Positions 1-6,357 of a DNA stretch of 6,357 bases are shown piece by piece (the stretch's first letter is position 1; every line of letters begins with the position of its first letter). The notes below the pieces were generated by a model, which made no database searches, was not told the origin of the DNA, and was given only the letters and a program-made list of their open reading frames with translations. Where the stretch lies: contig DBGM01000041.1 in NCBI GenBank assembly GCA_002295885.1, positions 82,863 to 89,219 of the forward strand. The letters run 5' to 3'. A program made the position numbers and the translations under genes. The stretch is from Phycisphaerales bacterium UBA854 (GTDB lineage: Bacteria > Planctomycetota > Phycisphaerae > Phycisphaerales > SM1A02).

Positions 1-1256
1 GGAATGGTCGTCTGCAGGTTGTAGTCCACCCACAGTCCGCCCATGCAATAGTGCACGGCGGGATAGATGCGGAACGGTTGCCGGTACGGCGACTCGCCGG
101 TGATCTCCTCGTACATGTCGAAGAGGTTTCCGTACTTCTCGGAGATCACGTGCTCGCCTTGCTTGTCGATGGCGTCGCGGAAGTCGAGATAGACGGAGTA
201 CCCGGACTGCCCCACTCCGTACCCGTCGTCGCAGACCACCTTGGCGGCCCGGGAGGCGACATCGCGGGGAACGAGGTTGCCGAAGGTCGGGTACCGCTCC
301 TCCAGGTAGTAGTAGCGTTCGCTGTCCGGAATGTCACCGGGAGCCCGGGTCTCGTCCTTGTTGCGGGGAACCCAGACACGCCCGTCGTTCCGGAGCGATT
401 CGCTCATGAGGGTGAGCTTGCTCTGGTAGTCGCCCGATACCGGGATGCACGTGGGGTGGATCTGGACGAAGGAGGGGTTGGCGAATGCGGCTCCACGTCG
501 GTGGGCACGCCAGATCGCGGTCCCGTTCGAGTTGATCGCATTGGTGGAGTTGAAGTAGGCGGCTCCGTATCCGCCGGTGGCTAGAACGACGGCTTCGCCG
601 GCGATGGAATGGATCTCACCGTTGACCATATCGCGGTAGACGATTCCCCTGGCACGCCCGTCGATGGTGACGAGGTCGAGCATTTCGCAGCGACTGTGGA
701 GGATCACCCGCCCCTGATCGATCTCCTTCTGCAGGGCCTGGTAGGCCCCGAGCAGCAGCTGCTGACCGGTCTGGCCACGGCAGTAGAAGGTGCGTTCTAC
801 GAGCACACCGCCGAAGGATCGGTTTGCGAGCATGCCGCCATATTCCCGGGCGAAGGGGACTCCCTGTGCGACGCACTGGTCGATGATCGCGGTGGAGTTC
901 TGGGCGAGCCGGTACACATTGGCTTCGCGGGCCCTGAAGTCACCGCCCTTCTGCGTGTCGTAGAAGAGTCGGTAGACGCTGTCACCATCCTCGCGGTAGT
1001 TCTTGCAGGCGTTGATGCCGCCCTGGGCGGCAATCGAGTGGGCACGCCGCGGCGTGTCGTGGTAGATGAAGACGTGGACGCGGTAGCCCTGTGCGGCGAG
1101 CGAAGATGCGGCACTGGCACCGGCGAGTCCCGTACCCACGACGATCACATCGTATGAGGGGCGGTTGCGGGGCCCCACCAGATTGACGTGGTCTAGGTGG
1201 GATTCCCACTTGTCCTCGAGCGGTCCCGCCGGAATCTGTGAGTCGTACTTGCTCAT
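1..1256 (-). CDS. sdhA: Succinate dehydrogenase flavoprotein subunit, partial (3' end beyond left edge)
   Basis: Catalytic subunit of Complex II, oxidising succinate to fumarate and passing electrons through FAD to SdhB and quinone at the cytoplasmic membrane face. The reading frame is open from ATG at 1256 to the window edge, giving about 418 residues of the roughly 630-660 usual for this subfamily. Seen in the translation: a Rossmann dinucleotide motif VVGTGLAGASAA near residues 39-50; AHSIAAQGGINA with H73 as the expected covalent FAD histidine; GQTGQQLLLGA at 161-171; QIHPTC with H267; LMSESLRNDGR with R289, aligning with the catalytic arginine of E. coli SdhA; VPRDVASRA at 329-337; and VHYCMGG with H402. 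The N-terminus (IPAGPLEDKW) resembles the Bacteroidota/planctomycete type that pairs with a single b558 SdhC. The start overlaps the sdhC stop as ATGA, and GGAAGG lies 8 bases upstream, so translation is probably coupled. sdhB should follow to the left. Family assignment is very secure; the catalytic residue roles are by homology. Confidence 0.97.
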   Translation of the reverse strand, partial: MSKYDSQIPAGPLEDKWESHLDHVNLVGPRNRPSYDVIVVGTGLAGASAASSLAAQGYRVHVFIYHDTPRRAHSIAAQGGINACKNYREDGDSVYRLFYDTQKGGDFRAREANVYRLAQNSTAIIDQCVAQGVPFAREYGGMLANRSFGGVLVERTFYCRGQTGQQLLLGAYQALQKEIDQGRVILHSRCEMLDLVTIDGRARGIVYRDMVNGEIHSIAGEAVVLATGGYGAAYFNSTNAINSNGTAIWRAHRRGAAFANPSFVQIHPTCIPVSGDYQSKLTLMSESLRNDGRVWVPRNKDETRAPGDIPDSERYYYLEERYPTFGNLVPRDVASRAAKVVCDDGYGVGQSGYSVYLDFRDAIDKQGEHVISEKYGNLFDMYEEITGESPYRQPFRIYPAVHYCMGGLWVDYNLQTTI

Positions 1257-2032
1257 CCTTCGCGCCTTCCCCCTGTTTCGAGCTTCGGCTGATCGGGACG
1301 GGGGGGGTCCTGAACCTCCGACGAAATCTCCGGGTCAGGGGCCCCGATGGCGTTGGTGACCATGCAGATCGGCACCGCTGAGAATCCCAGGAAGAGGATG
1401 ATCGCGGTGGCGGCCGCGGATCCCCGGAGGATCTTGTTGCGGCCGGGGGCGTCGAGCCCCAATGTCTGGAACATGCTCCATGCTCCATGGTAGACGTGCA
1501 TACAGACCATCACCATCATGAAGACGTAGAAACCTGCCACCCACCAGATATTGAATGCGCCCCAGAGATTGCTGTAGACCTTGCCGACCTCGAAGTCGGC
1601 CGTGCCGGCGGCGTGGGGAGTGATCCAGCCGAAGGTGAACTGGGCCAGATGGATCACCACAAAGACGAGGATCAGGGTGCCGCTGATGGCCATCCACTTG
1701 GCCGCCAGCGTGGAGCGGTTTCGCCGCATGCTGGGGCGCGTGGGTTGAGCCCGGCGATTTCGTCGTACGAGCTGGATGATGGTGACCACGTGCAGGACGA
1801 TCGCAACGATCAGCACGGCCCTGGCGATCCACAGGAAGGTTCCGTGCCCGATGAAGGCCTCCCCGATTTCCCGGAGCATTTCAGCGTACTGGTCAAGGGC
1901 ACTGGGGCCGGCGAACGCCTTCAGGTTGCCGAGCATGTGCCCGATGATGAAGCCGTACATGATGGCACCGGTGACCGCCACCACCACTTTTTTGCCCACC
2001 GAGCTTTGGTAAAAGCGAAGAAGCCTCACCAT
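1253..2032 (-). CDS. sdhC: Succinate dehydrogenase cytochrome b558 subunit
   Basis: Membrane anchor of Complex II that binds heme b and the quinone; 259 residues, normal for the b558 family (single-polypeptide anchor, Bacillus/Wolinella type). Five hydrophobic helices are visible at about residues 15-37, 66-90, 112-134, 158-188 and 207-227. Each of the first four carries a histidine suited to axial heme ligation: H32 (IIGHMLGN), H81 (IVLHVV), H128 (VVIHLAQF) and H179 or H182 (MHVYHGAWSMFQTLG), which implies two hemes. The ATG at 2032 is chosen because GGAGG sits 6 bases upstream. A GTG further upstream at 2065 is in frame, but it would place the start inside the promoter and add 11 non-conserved residues. 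The last 30 residues are a polar, proline-rich tail without helices. The stop overlaps sdhA by four bases. Identity is secure; the exact fourth ligand is uncertain. Confidence 0.95.
   Translation of the reverse strand: MVRLLRFYQSSVGKKVVVAVTGAIMYGFIIGHMLGNLKAFAGPSALDQYAEMLREIGEAFIGHGTFLWIARAVLIVAIVLHVVTIIQLVRRNRRAQPTRPSMRRNRSTLAAKWMAISGTLILVFVVIHLAQFTFGWITPHAAGTADFEVGKVYSNLWGAFNIWWVAGFYVFMMVMVCMHVYHGAWSMFQTLGLDAPGRNKILRGSAAATAIILFLGFSAVPICMVTNAIGAPDPEISSEVQDPPRPDQPKLETGGRREG
1300..1307. repeat. Eight-G homopolymer (C8 in sdhC coding sense)
   Basis: A run of eight G on the + strand reads as GAC CCC CCC CGT in sdhC, within the polar C-terminal tail after the last transmembrane helix. A length change here would shift the tail frame and remove the stop that overlaps the sdhA start. 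The intact ATGA overlap indicates that the length given is correct. Confidence 0.6.
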
Positions 2033-2038
2033 GCCACG

Positions 2039-2043
2039 CCTCC
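2039..2043 (-). promoter_or_regulatory. Ribosome binding site of sdhC
   Basis: GGAGG in the minus sense, separated by 6 bases (CGTGGC) from the ATG at 2032. This is a strong Shine-Dalgarno match and decides the sdhC start against the upstream in-frame GTG at 2065. Confidence 0.8.
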
Positions 2044-2055
2044 AGTTCAACCTAC

Positions 2056-2064
2056 ATAATACCA
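2056..2064 (-). promoter_or_regulatory. Probable extended -10 promoter of the sdhCA operon
   Basis: In the minus sense the sequence TGGTATTAT is an extended -10 (TGn) followed by TATTAT, five of six matches to the sigma-70 consensus. No good -35 lies at 17 bases; the best partial match (CTGACC) is about 20 bases upstream, which suits an extended -10 promoter that relies little on a -35. Transcription would start near 2049, leaving a leader of about 17 bases with GGAGG inside it. Prediction from sequence only. Confidence 0.45.
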
Positions 2065-2123
2065 CCCTTCATCGGGCAAATGGTCAGAGCAGTTTTAGAT
2101 TGCGACCCAGTTTCAACGAGCGT

Positions 2124-3824
2124 TCAGCGGCTCGGACCGATCGAAGCCACCGTGGTGTCGTCGGCAAGCTCATCGGTCCGGGCGAACGCCTGCACCGCCT
2201 CGACTAGTTCCCGGACATCCTCCTCAGGCGTGCGGAGGGTGGAAAGCAGCCGGTGCACCCGGTCCATCCCGTACTGCTCGCCGTCCGGAGCCGGCTGCTC
2301 GACGACCCCGTCGGTCATGATGAGAACACGCTCTCCGGGACCACAGACGAGTTGATGCGTGGTGAAGCGGGCGGTGCCCTCGATCCCGATCGGCTGATGC
2401 GTGGCCCGTTCCGGTGAGGAGCAAGTCCCATCGGCGTGGCAGTGGACCCAATGGCCGTGTCCGGCATCGACGTAAGTGACGGTCCCGTCGGCGGGATCGA
2501 ACACCCCCACCCAGAGGGATATGAACCGGTTGATGGGAGAACGATCCGAAATGTATGAATTCAAAGCGCTTACGGCCTCGCCGGGGTCGCCGAAGCGATG
2601 CATGGCACCATGCAGATAGGACTGGGACGCCGCCATCAGGATGGCCGCACCGATCCCCTTCCCGCTCACATCACCCAGGCAGACCGCCACGCGGCCGCAT
2701 TGGAGCTCGAAGACGTCGAAGAGGTCTCCCGAGGCGTAGCGACCGGGCCGGAAGAGGACCGAATAGTCGTAGGCGCCGATATGGCCACCGATGGAGGGGA
2801 CGATGAACTGCTGGGCTTCCCGGGCGGCGGCCAGATCGTTGACCAACCGCTGCTGCCGCTCGAGGAGCTCCCTGCGTCGCATGCTGGCGATCGCCAGTCC
2901 TGCGATGCGGACCAGCGCCTGGCAGAATCCGGCGGCATCGGACTGCACGGTGGCTTCGCTGCCGCGTGCGTCCAGATAGAGGATTGAGTCCACCATGTCG
3001 TCGACCATGATCGGACAGCACATCGCAGAATGGATGTTGAGGTCGGCAATGCTCTGGCCGTAGTCGGGCTGGGCATCGGAGAGGAGGCTGACCATGTCCC
3101 CACCGGCCGCGGCTCGGATGAGCGAACGGCTGAAGGTGTCGAACCGATCGGCACCGGCCGAACGATTCCGGAAATGGAGCACTTCGACCTGCTCGCCTTC
3201 CGAAAGTGATCGCAGCAGAGCGGCTCGGCCGAAACCGGTGCCTTCGAGGGCGGAACCGAGGATCGCGTCGGCCTGTTCGGATTCATCGACCGCCTGATTG
3301 ATTCGGCCCGCACACTCGATGAAGAGCGACAATCGATGCCGGGCCAGGGCCGCGACCTCGCTGGGATCGATCTTCTGGACCCGCTGTTCGAGTTTCTCCT
3401 CGTCCTTCTCGGTCGGGAGAGAGACCGTGGTGGCCTCCATCGTCCCCACCTGAAGGATCCAGGGGCCGACCTGCAGTCGGTCGCTCTCGGCGAGCACCGA
3501 AGGCTGACCGCCTTCGAGCTTGATGGTGTTGAGGAACGTGCCGTTGGTGCCTCCCAGATCCTTGATCTGCCAGTGGTCACCTGCGTGGGTGATCTGTGCG
3601 TGCTGCCTCGAGACGGTGGGCGCGGGAAGGAGGATCTCGCAATCCGACGATCGACCGATGGTGGCCCCGGCCTCGCCCACTTCGAGCACCGGAAGGTCCG
3701 GCCCACTGATCACGTAGAGCCGTAATCCAGCGAATCGAGGTTTTTGGGGCCTTGAGGGTGGTTTTGAGGGAGTGTTATCCACTGAAACCGCATGGTAGCG
3801 ACTCCGACGCCCCACATCCGGCAC
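2124..3824 (-). CDS. FHA-GAF-PP2C (SpoIIE/RsbU-type) serine/threonine phosphatase
   Basis: A cytoplasmic signalling phosphatase of 566 residues, expected to dephosphorylate a serine/threonine on an anti-sigma-antagonist (STAS) protein or similar partner. An FHA domain at about 35-127 shows GRSSDCEI, SRQHAQI and GGTNGTFLN, the phospho-threonine binding loops. A GAF-like sensor region spans about 160-315 and contains IHSAMCCPIMVDD. A signalling helix at about 315-342 ends in REAQQFIVPS, the usual lead-in to this phosphatase class. The PP2C/SpoIIE domain (about 350-563) retains SGDLFDVFE, CLGDVSGKGIGAAILMA, DAGHGHW, LIMTDGVVEQ and ADDTTVA, so the acidic metal-binding residues (D367, D385, D505, D556 region) are present and it should be active. 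There is no transmembrane segment. The start is a GTG at 3824 with no clear ribosome binding site; in-frame GTGs at 3815 and 3782 are alternatives and leave every domain intact. No partner kinase, STAS protein or sigma factor lies in the window, so the pathway is unknown. Confidence 0.93.
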   Translation of the reverse strand: MPDVGRRSRYHAVSVDNTPSKPPSRPQKPRFAGLRLYVISGPDLPVLEVGEAGATIGRSSDCEILLPAPTVSRQHAQITHAGDHWQIKDLGGTNGTFLNTIKLEGGQPSVLAESDRLQVGPWILQVGTMEATTVSLPTEKDEEKLEQRVQKIDPSEVAALARHRLSLFIECAGRINQAVDESEQADAILGSALEGTGFGRAALLRSLSEGEQVEVLHFRNRSAGADRFDTFSRSLIRAAAGGDMVSLLSDAQPDYGQSIADLNIHSAMCCPIMVDDMVDSILYLDARGSEATVQSDAAGFCQALVRIAGLAIASMRRRELLERQQRLVNDLAAAREAQQFIVPSIGGHIGAYDYSVLFRPGRYASGDLFDVFELQCGRVAVCLGDVSGKGIGAAILMAASQSYLHGAMHRFGDPGEAVSALNSYISDRSPINRFISLWVGVFDPADGTVTYVDAGHGHWVHCHADGTCSSPERATHQPIGIEGTARFTTHQLVCGPGERVLIMTDGVVEQPAPDGEQYGMDRVHRLLSTLRTPEEDVRELVEAVQAFARTDELADDTTVASIGPSR

Positions 3825-3943
3825 ACGAAAGTCTTAGTTATCAGTTCGAAATCAGCTCTTTAGGCTTCATCAATGGATGATTTCACCTAAATTTCACTGT
3901 CAACTCGCATCAAATCAACTTCAAAATTGAGAGAGCACCGAGC
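3825..3943. other. Divergent AT-rich intergenic region
   Basis: This 119-base region separates the divergent phosphatase and peptidase genes and is visibly richer in A/T than both. It contains a TTGACA box facing the phosphatase, the palindrome TTCGAA at 3845-3850 and a small CATC/GATG inverted repeat at 3868-3879. For the peptidase, GAGAGAG at 3929-3935 may act as a weak ribosome binding site 8 bases before the ATG. TAAATT at 3888-3893 could be its -10, but no convincing -35 accompanies it. Confidence 0.5.
3877..3903 (-). promoter_or_regulatory. Possible promoter of the FHA-PP2C phosphatase gene
   Basis: In the minus sense a perfect TTGACA (3903-3898) is followed after 15 bases by AATCAT (3882-3877), four of six matches to TATAAT. 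The 15-base spacer is short, so the -10 is doubtful. The implied transcription start near 3870 would give a leader of about 46 bases to the GTG at 3824. It overlaps the possible peptidase -10 on the other strand. Confidence 0.3.
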
Positions 3944-6357
3944 ATGAAGCAGCAGATGATCCTCCGAAACCTCGGCCTGGCCACATGCGTAGCCCTCACC
4001 GGATTCCTGACGGTGAGCATCGAAGCTGCATCCAAAGGCAGCGGAAACGACCTGGCCATCAGCCAGTTCAAGGCCGCCAACCAGAAGGCCGTCATGCTGC
4101 ACAATCAAGCCGGCGGCATCCGGGCTCTCTACGCTCCCGCCATGTCCCACGGCGGCACGCCCTTCGATTCGGCTCGGAACTACATCAGCGAATGGGGCGA
4201 CATGCACGGCATCACCCTCGAGGAGATTCGTCCGATCGAGACCATCGAGGAGGTCCCGCTGCAGTACGACCGGGAGACGGGCGATTTCGGGATGACTCTC
4301 TTCAACTTCGAGCAGACCGTGTCCGGAATACCGGTCTACGACACCCGGCTCATGACGCTCGTGAAGAACGAGCCCGGTTACCCGGTCATCCACGTCAAGT
4401 CGGACCTCAAGTCACTCAAGGGTTGGACACCCGGCCCCATCGCCAATGATGCCGTCAGCACGACGCAGGCTCTCAAGCTCGGCTCGAAGTTCCTCGGCGA
4501 GAAGGTCACCCTCGTGAACGAGCCCTCCCTGGTCGTCTTCGCGGGCGGCGAGCAGGTCACCGAAGATCCGGTGCTCTGCATGTCCTTCGAGATCACCGCC
4601 GGAAGCAAGTCCGACGACACATTCAAGAAGTGGCTGCTGCTGACCGAGGTCGGCACCGGCCAGGTGGTCTACCAGCAGAACCTGATCCTCAACTGTGGCA
4701 TGAACTGCGCATCGGTCGCCCAGGCCCTCGGAAACATGTCCGTCGGCGACGTGAGCGGCCAGACCTCCTCCCTCGCGACCGATGGGTCCGGGGCGGACAT
4801 CTGCGAAACCGAGTCCTTCTACGGCATGCCACACATCTTCGTGTCCGGAAGCAACGGCCAGAACGTAACGGCGGATGCCAACGGCAACTGGACCATGCCC
4901 AGCAGCGGCGACGTCACGGTCAGCAGCTCCTTCTCGGGCCAGTACTTCGTCGTCAACAACGACGCCGGATCCGAGGCGAGCTTTAGCACCTCGGTGTCCA
5001 ACGGTGGCACGGCATCGCTCCAGAACACGGACACCAGCGAGTACGTCCTGGCCGAGGCCAACGCGTACCTCCATCTCAACCTCATCCGGGACTTTGTCCT
5101 GTCGTACAACCCCAACTACCCGGTGATCTCGACCCAGACGCAGATGCCGGCCAATGTGAACCTCGGCAGCTCCTGCAACGCCTACTACGACGGTGGCAGC
5201 ACCAACTACTACATCGAGTCCGGCGGCTGCAGCAACACCTCCTTCTCGGTGATCATCCACCACGAATACGGACACCACCTCGTCAACACCGCCGGCTCCG
5301 GGCAGAACGAATACGGCGAAGGCATGGGAGACGTCATGAGCGTGCTCATGAGCGGCGACCCCCAGCTCGCCCGCGGATTCTTCACCAACGACTGCAACAG
5401 CGGCATCCGGAACGCCGACAACAACTGCCAGTACCAGGCTTCCGGATGCTCGTCGTGCGGCAGCGCGATTCACTCCTGCGGCCAGCTGATCTCGGGCGTG
5501 GTGTGGGATCTGCTCGAACTCATGCCCGACGACTTCGATACCGCCGCACGGATCGTCATCGATTCGCTTCCTCTGCACGACGGCACCAGCATCGACGGAG
5601 CCATTCTGCTCGACTACCTCATCCTCGACGACGACGACGGCGACCTCTCCAACGGAACGCCCAACAGCGACAAGATCTACAACGCATTCGGCCAGCACGG
5701 CATCACGGAAGACAACATCCCCACTCCTCCGGACAACGACGACTGCGTCACTGCCCGGGAGGTCACCTGGGGTTCATGGGAGGTCAACACGACCGGCGCG
5801 GCCTCGTCCGGCGTCGCCGTCGACGCCAACCAGTGCGCCGACACCTACATGACCGCCTGCGATCCCGACGTCTGGTACCGGCTCGTCGCCTGCGGCACCG
5901 GCTCGATGACCGTCAGCCTGTGCAGCTCGGCCACCTTCGACACCGATCTTGCCGTCTACACCGGAGACTGCAGCGGACTGTCCCAGATCGCATGCAACGG
6001 CGATGCGGCGAACTGCGACACCTACACATCCTCCCTGTCCGTGGATGTCACCCAGGGGCAGTCCATCTTCGTGCGGGTCGGCGGCTTCAACGGCGCCACC
6101 GGAACGGGAACCGTCATCATCGACGGCCCCGGCGACCCCTGCGACGATGAGGTCATCACCTTCGACTTCCCCGGCGGTCTTCCCGACGTGATCGACCCCA
6201 ACGATCCCCCGACGATCTCGATCACCCTCGAGGGGACCGGCGATCTCTCGCAGGTTCCGGGTTCCGGACGGATGTACGTCTCCCAGAGCGGCACCGTGGT
6301 GGAAGGCACCATGCAGGAGTCCGGACCGAACGGGTACTTCGCATCCTTCCCGCCGCT
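3944..6357 (+). CDS. Secreted M36/M4-like zinc metallopeptidase (gluzincin), partial at the 3' end
   Basis: An exported endopeptidase precursor, open from ATG 3944 to the right edge (804 residues seen, no stop). A signal peptide of about 28 residues has a basic start, a hydrophobic core and IEA-AS as the likely cleavage site. Residues 85-150 carry an FTP-type propeptide signature (FNFEQTVSGIPVYDTRL), followed by a PepSY-like stretch to about 247 (KWLLLTEVGTGQVVYQQN). A Ser/Gly-rich beta region lies at about 296-356. The catalytic domain has CNAYYDGGSTNYY at 411-423, HEYGH at 440-444 (zinc ligands H440 and H444, catalytic E441), GEGMGD with E459 as likely third ligand, and AIHSCGQLISGVVWDL with H510 as probable transition-state histidine. 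DDDDGDLSNGTPN at 562-574 may bind calcium. A PPC-like beta domain (about 597-728) and another beta module (732 onward, FDFPGGLPD) follow. The active site is intact. M36 versus M4 placement is uncertain, the substrate unknown, and any C-terminal anchor lies outside the window. Confidence 0.9.
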   Translation, partial: MKQQMILRNLGLATCVALTGFLTVSIEAASKGSGNDLAISQFKAANQKAVMLHNQAGGIRALYAPAMSHGGTPFDSARNYISEWGDMHGITLEEIRPIETIEEVPLQYDRETGDFGMTLFNFEQTVSGIPVYDTRLMTLVKNEPGYPVIHVKSDLKSLKGWTPGPIANDAVSTTQALKLGSKFLGEKVTLVNEPSLVVFAGGEQVTEDPVLCMSFEITAGSKSDDTFKKWLLLTEVGTGQVVYQQNLILNCGMNCASVAQALGNMSVGDVSGQTSSLATDGSGADICETESFYGMPHIFVSGSNGQNVTADANGNWTMPSSGDVTVSSSFSGQYFVVNNDAGSEASFSTSVSNGGTASLQNTDTSEYVLAEANAYLHLNLIRDFVLSYNPNYPVISTQTQMPANVNLGSSCNAYYDGGSTNYYIESGGCSNTSFSVIIHHEYGHHLVNTAGSGQNEYGEGMGDVMSVLMSGDPQLARGFFTNDCNSGIRNADNNCQYQASGCSSCGSAIHSCGQLISGVVWDLLELMPDDFDTAARIVIDSLPLHDGTSIDGAILLDYLILDDDDGDLSNGTPNSDKIYNAFGQHGITEDNIPTPPDNDDCVTAREVTWGSWEVNTTGAASSGVAVDANQCADTYMTACDPDVWYRLVACGTGSMTVSLCSSATFDTDLAVYTGDCSGLSQIACNGDAANCDTYTSSLSVDVTQGQSIFVRVGGFNGATGTGTVIIDGPGDPCDDEVITFDFPGGLPDVIDPNDPPTISITLEGTGDLSQVPGSGRMYVSQSGTVVEGTMQESGPNGYFASFPP

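Larger units (their letters stand above)
2033..2123. other. Intergenic region between the phosphatase and sdhC
   Basis: This 91-base gap lies between the TGA of the phosphatase and the ATG of sdhC, both on the minus strand. It holds a promoter-like extended -10 and the sdhC ribosome binding site. I looked for a hairpin followed by a T-run that would terminate the phosphatase transcript and found none, only a weak 4-base AACG/CGTT stem at 2114-2123. Read-through from the phosphatase into sdhC is therefore possible. Confidence 0.6.

Noticed and set aside
51..1157. Two plus-strand open frames (51-584 and 609-1157) opposite sdhA
   Set aside because: Both are antisense to a well-conserved SdhA reading frame and are rich in Val, Gly and Asp, typical of mirror frames in GC-rich genes.
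2033..2065. Upstream in-frame GTG start for sdhC at 2065
   Set aside because: It would lie within the -10 promoter element and add 11 residues without family resemblance, whereas the ATG at 2032 has GGAGG at ideal spacing.
2114..2123. AACG/CGTT inverted repeat just after the phosphatase stop as a terminator
   Set aside because: The stem is only four base pairs with a two-base loop and no following T-run, so it cannot be supported as an intrinsic terminator.
2666..3706. A 346-codon minus-strand frame overlapping the phosphatase
   Set aside because: It is a Ser/Arg/Pro-rich alternative frame of the phosphatase gene, which itself has all FHA and PP2C motifs in its own frame.
3974..3988. Possible lipobox (LATC) in the peptidase signal peptide
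   Set aside because: The cysteine at residue 15 lies inside the hydrophobic core and is preceded by threonine at -1, unlike a lipobox; a type I site near residues 28-29 fits better.
4412..5698. A 428-codon open frame on the minus strand opposite the peptidase
   Set aside because: It lies fully antisense to a gene with clear catalytic motifs. Its translation is a low-complexity Val/Gly/Asp/Ala series with no recognisable motif, as expected from the mirror of a G/C-biased coding frame.
5446..6150. A 234-codon plus-strand open frame inside the peptidase gene
   Set aside because: It is a frame-shifted, Arg/His-rich shadow of the PPC-like and catalytic region, with no domain features; the peptidase frame stays open throughout.

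Overview
The window looks like a chromosomal segment of a GC-rich Gram-negative-type bacterium, most likely a planctomycete (Phycisphaerae-like). The organism call is inference. It rests on a secreted HEYGH metallopeptidase with planctomycete-style accessory domains, an FHA-GAF-PP2C signalling phosphatase, and a type-B (SdhC/A) succinate dehydrogenase, all with strong G/C third-position bias. No RNA genes, mobile elements, CRISPR arrays or prophage signals were seen. No gap between genes exceeds about 120 bases.

Layout. On the minus strand, reading right to left: an intact FHA/GAF/PP2C phosphatase (3824-2124), a 91-base gap with an extended -10 promoter and a good ribosome binding site, then sdhC (2032-1253). 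sdhC overlaps the start of sdhA by four bases (ATGA). sdhA covers 1256 to the left edge and is cut there after about 418 codons; sdhB would be expected just beyond. On the plus strand, diverging from the phosphatase across a 119-base AT-rich intergenic region, is a large secreted zinc metallopeptidase (3944 to the right edge, at least 804 residues, C-terminus missing).

How they work together. sdhC-sdhA is a translationally coupled operon for respiratory Complex II: a five-helix di-heme membrane anchor plus the FAD-carrying catalytic subunit. The phosphatase has all the residues of an active SpoIIE/RsbU-type enzyme and should report a phospho-threonine or ligand signal to an anti-sigma-antagonist-type partner not present here. 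The peptidase is exported, made with an FTP/PepSY-type prodomain, and probably digests extracellular protein. Its divergent position makes shared control with the phosphatase possible but unproven.

Novelty. No wholly new system is evident. The most unusual object is the metallopeptidase: a short loop between HEXXH and its third zinc ligand, a dense cysteine cluster next to the active site, an apparent beta-sandwich domain between prodomain and catalytic domain, and two C-terminal accessory modules.
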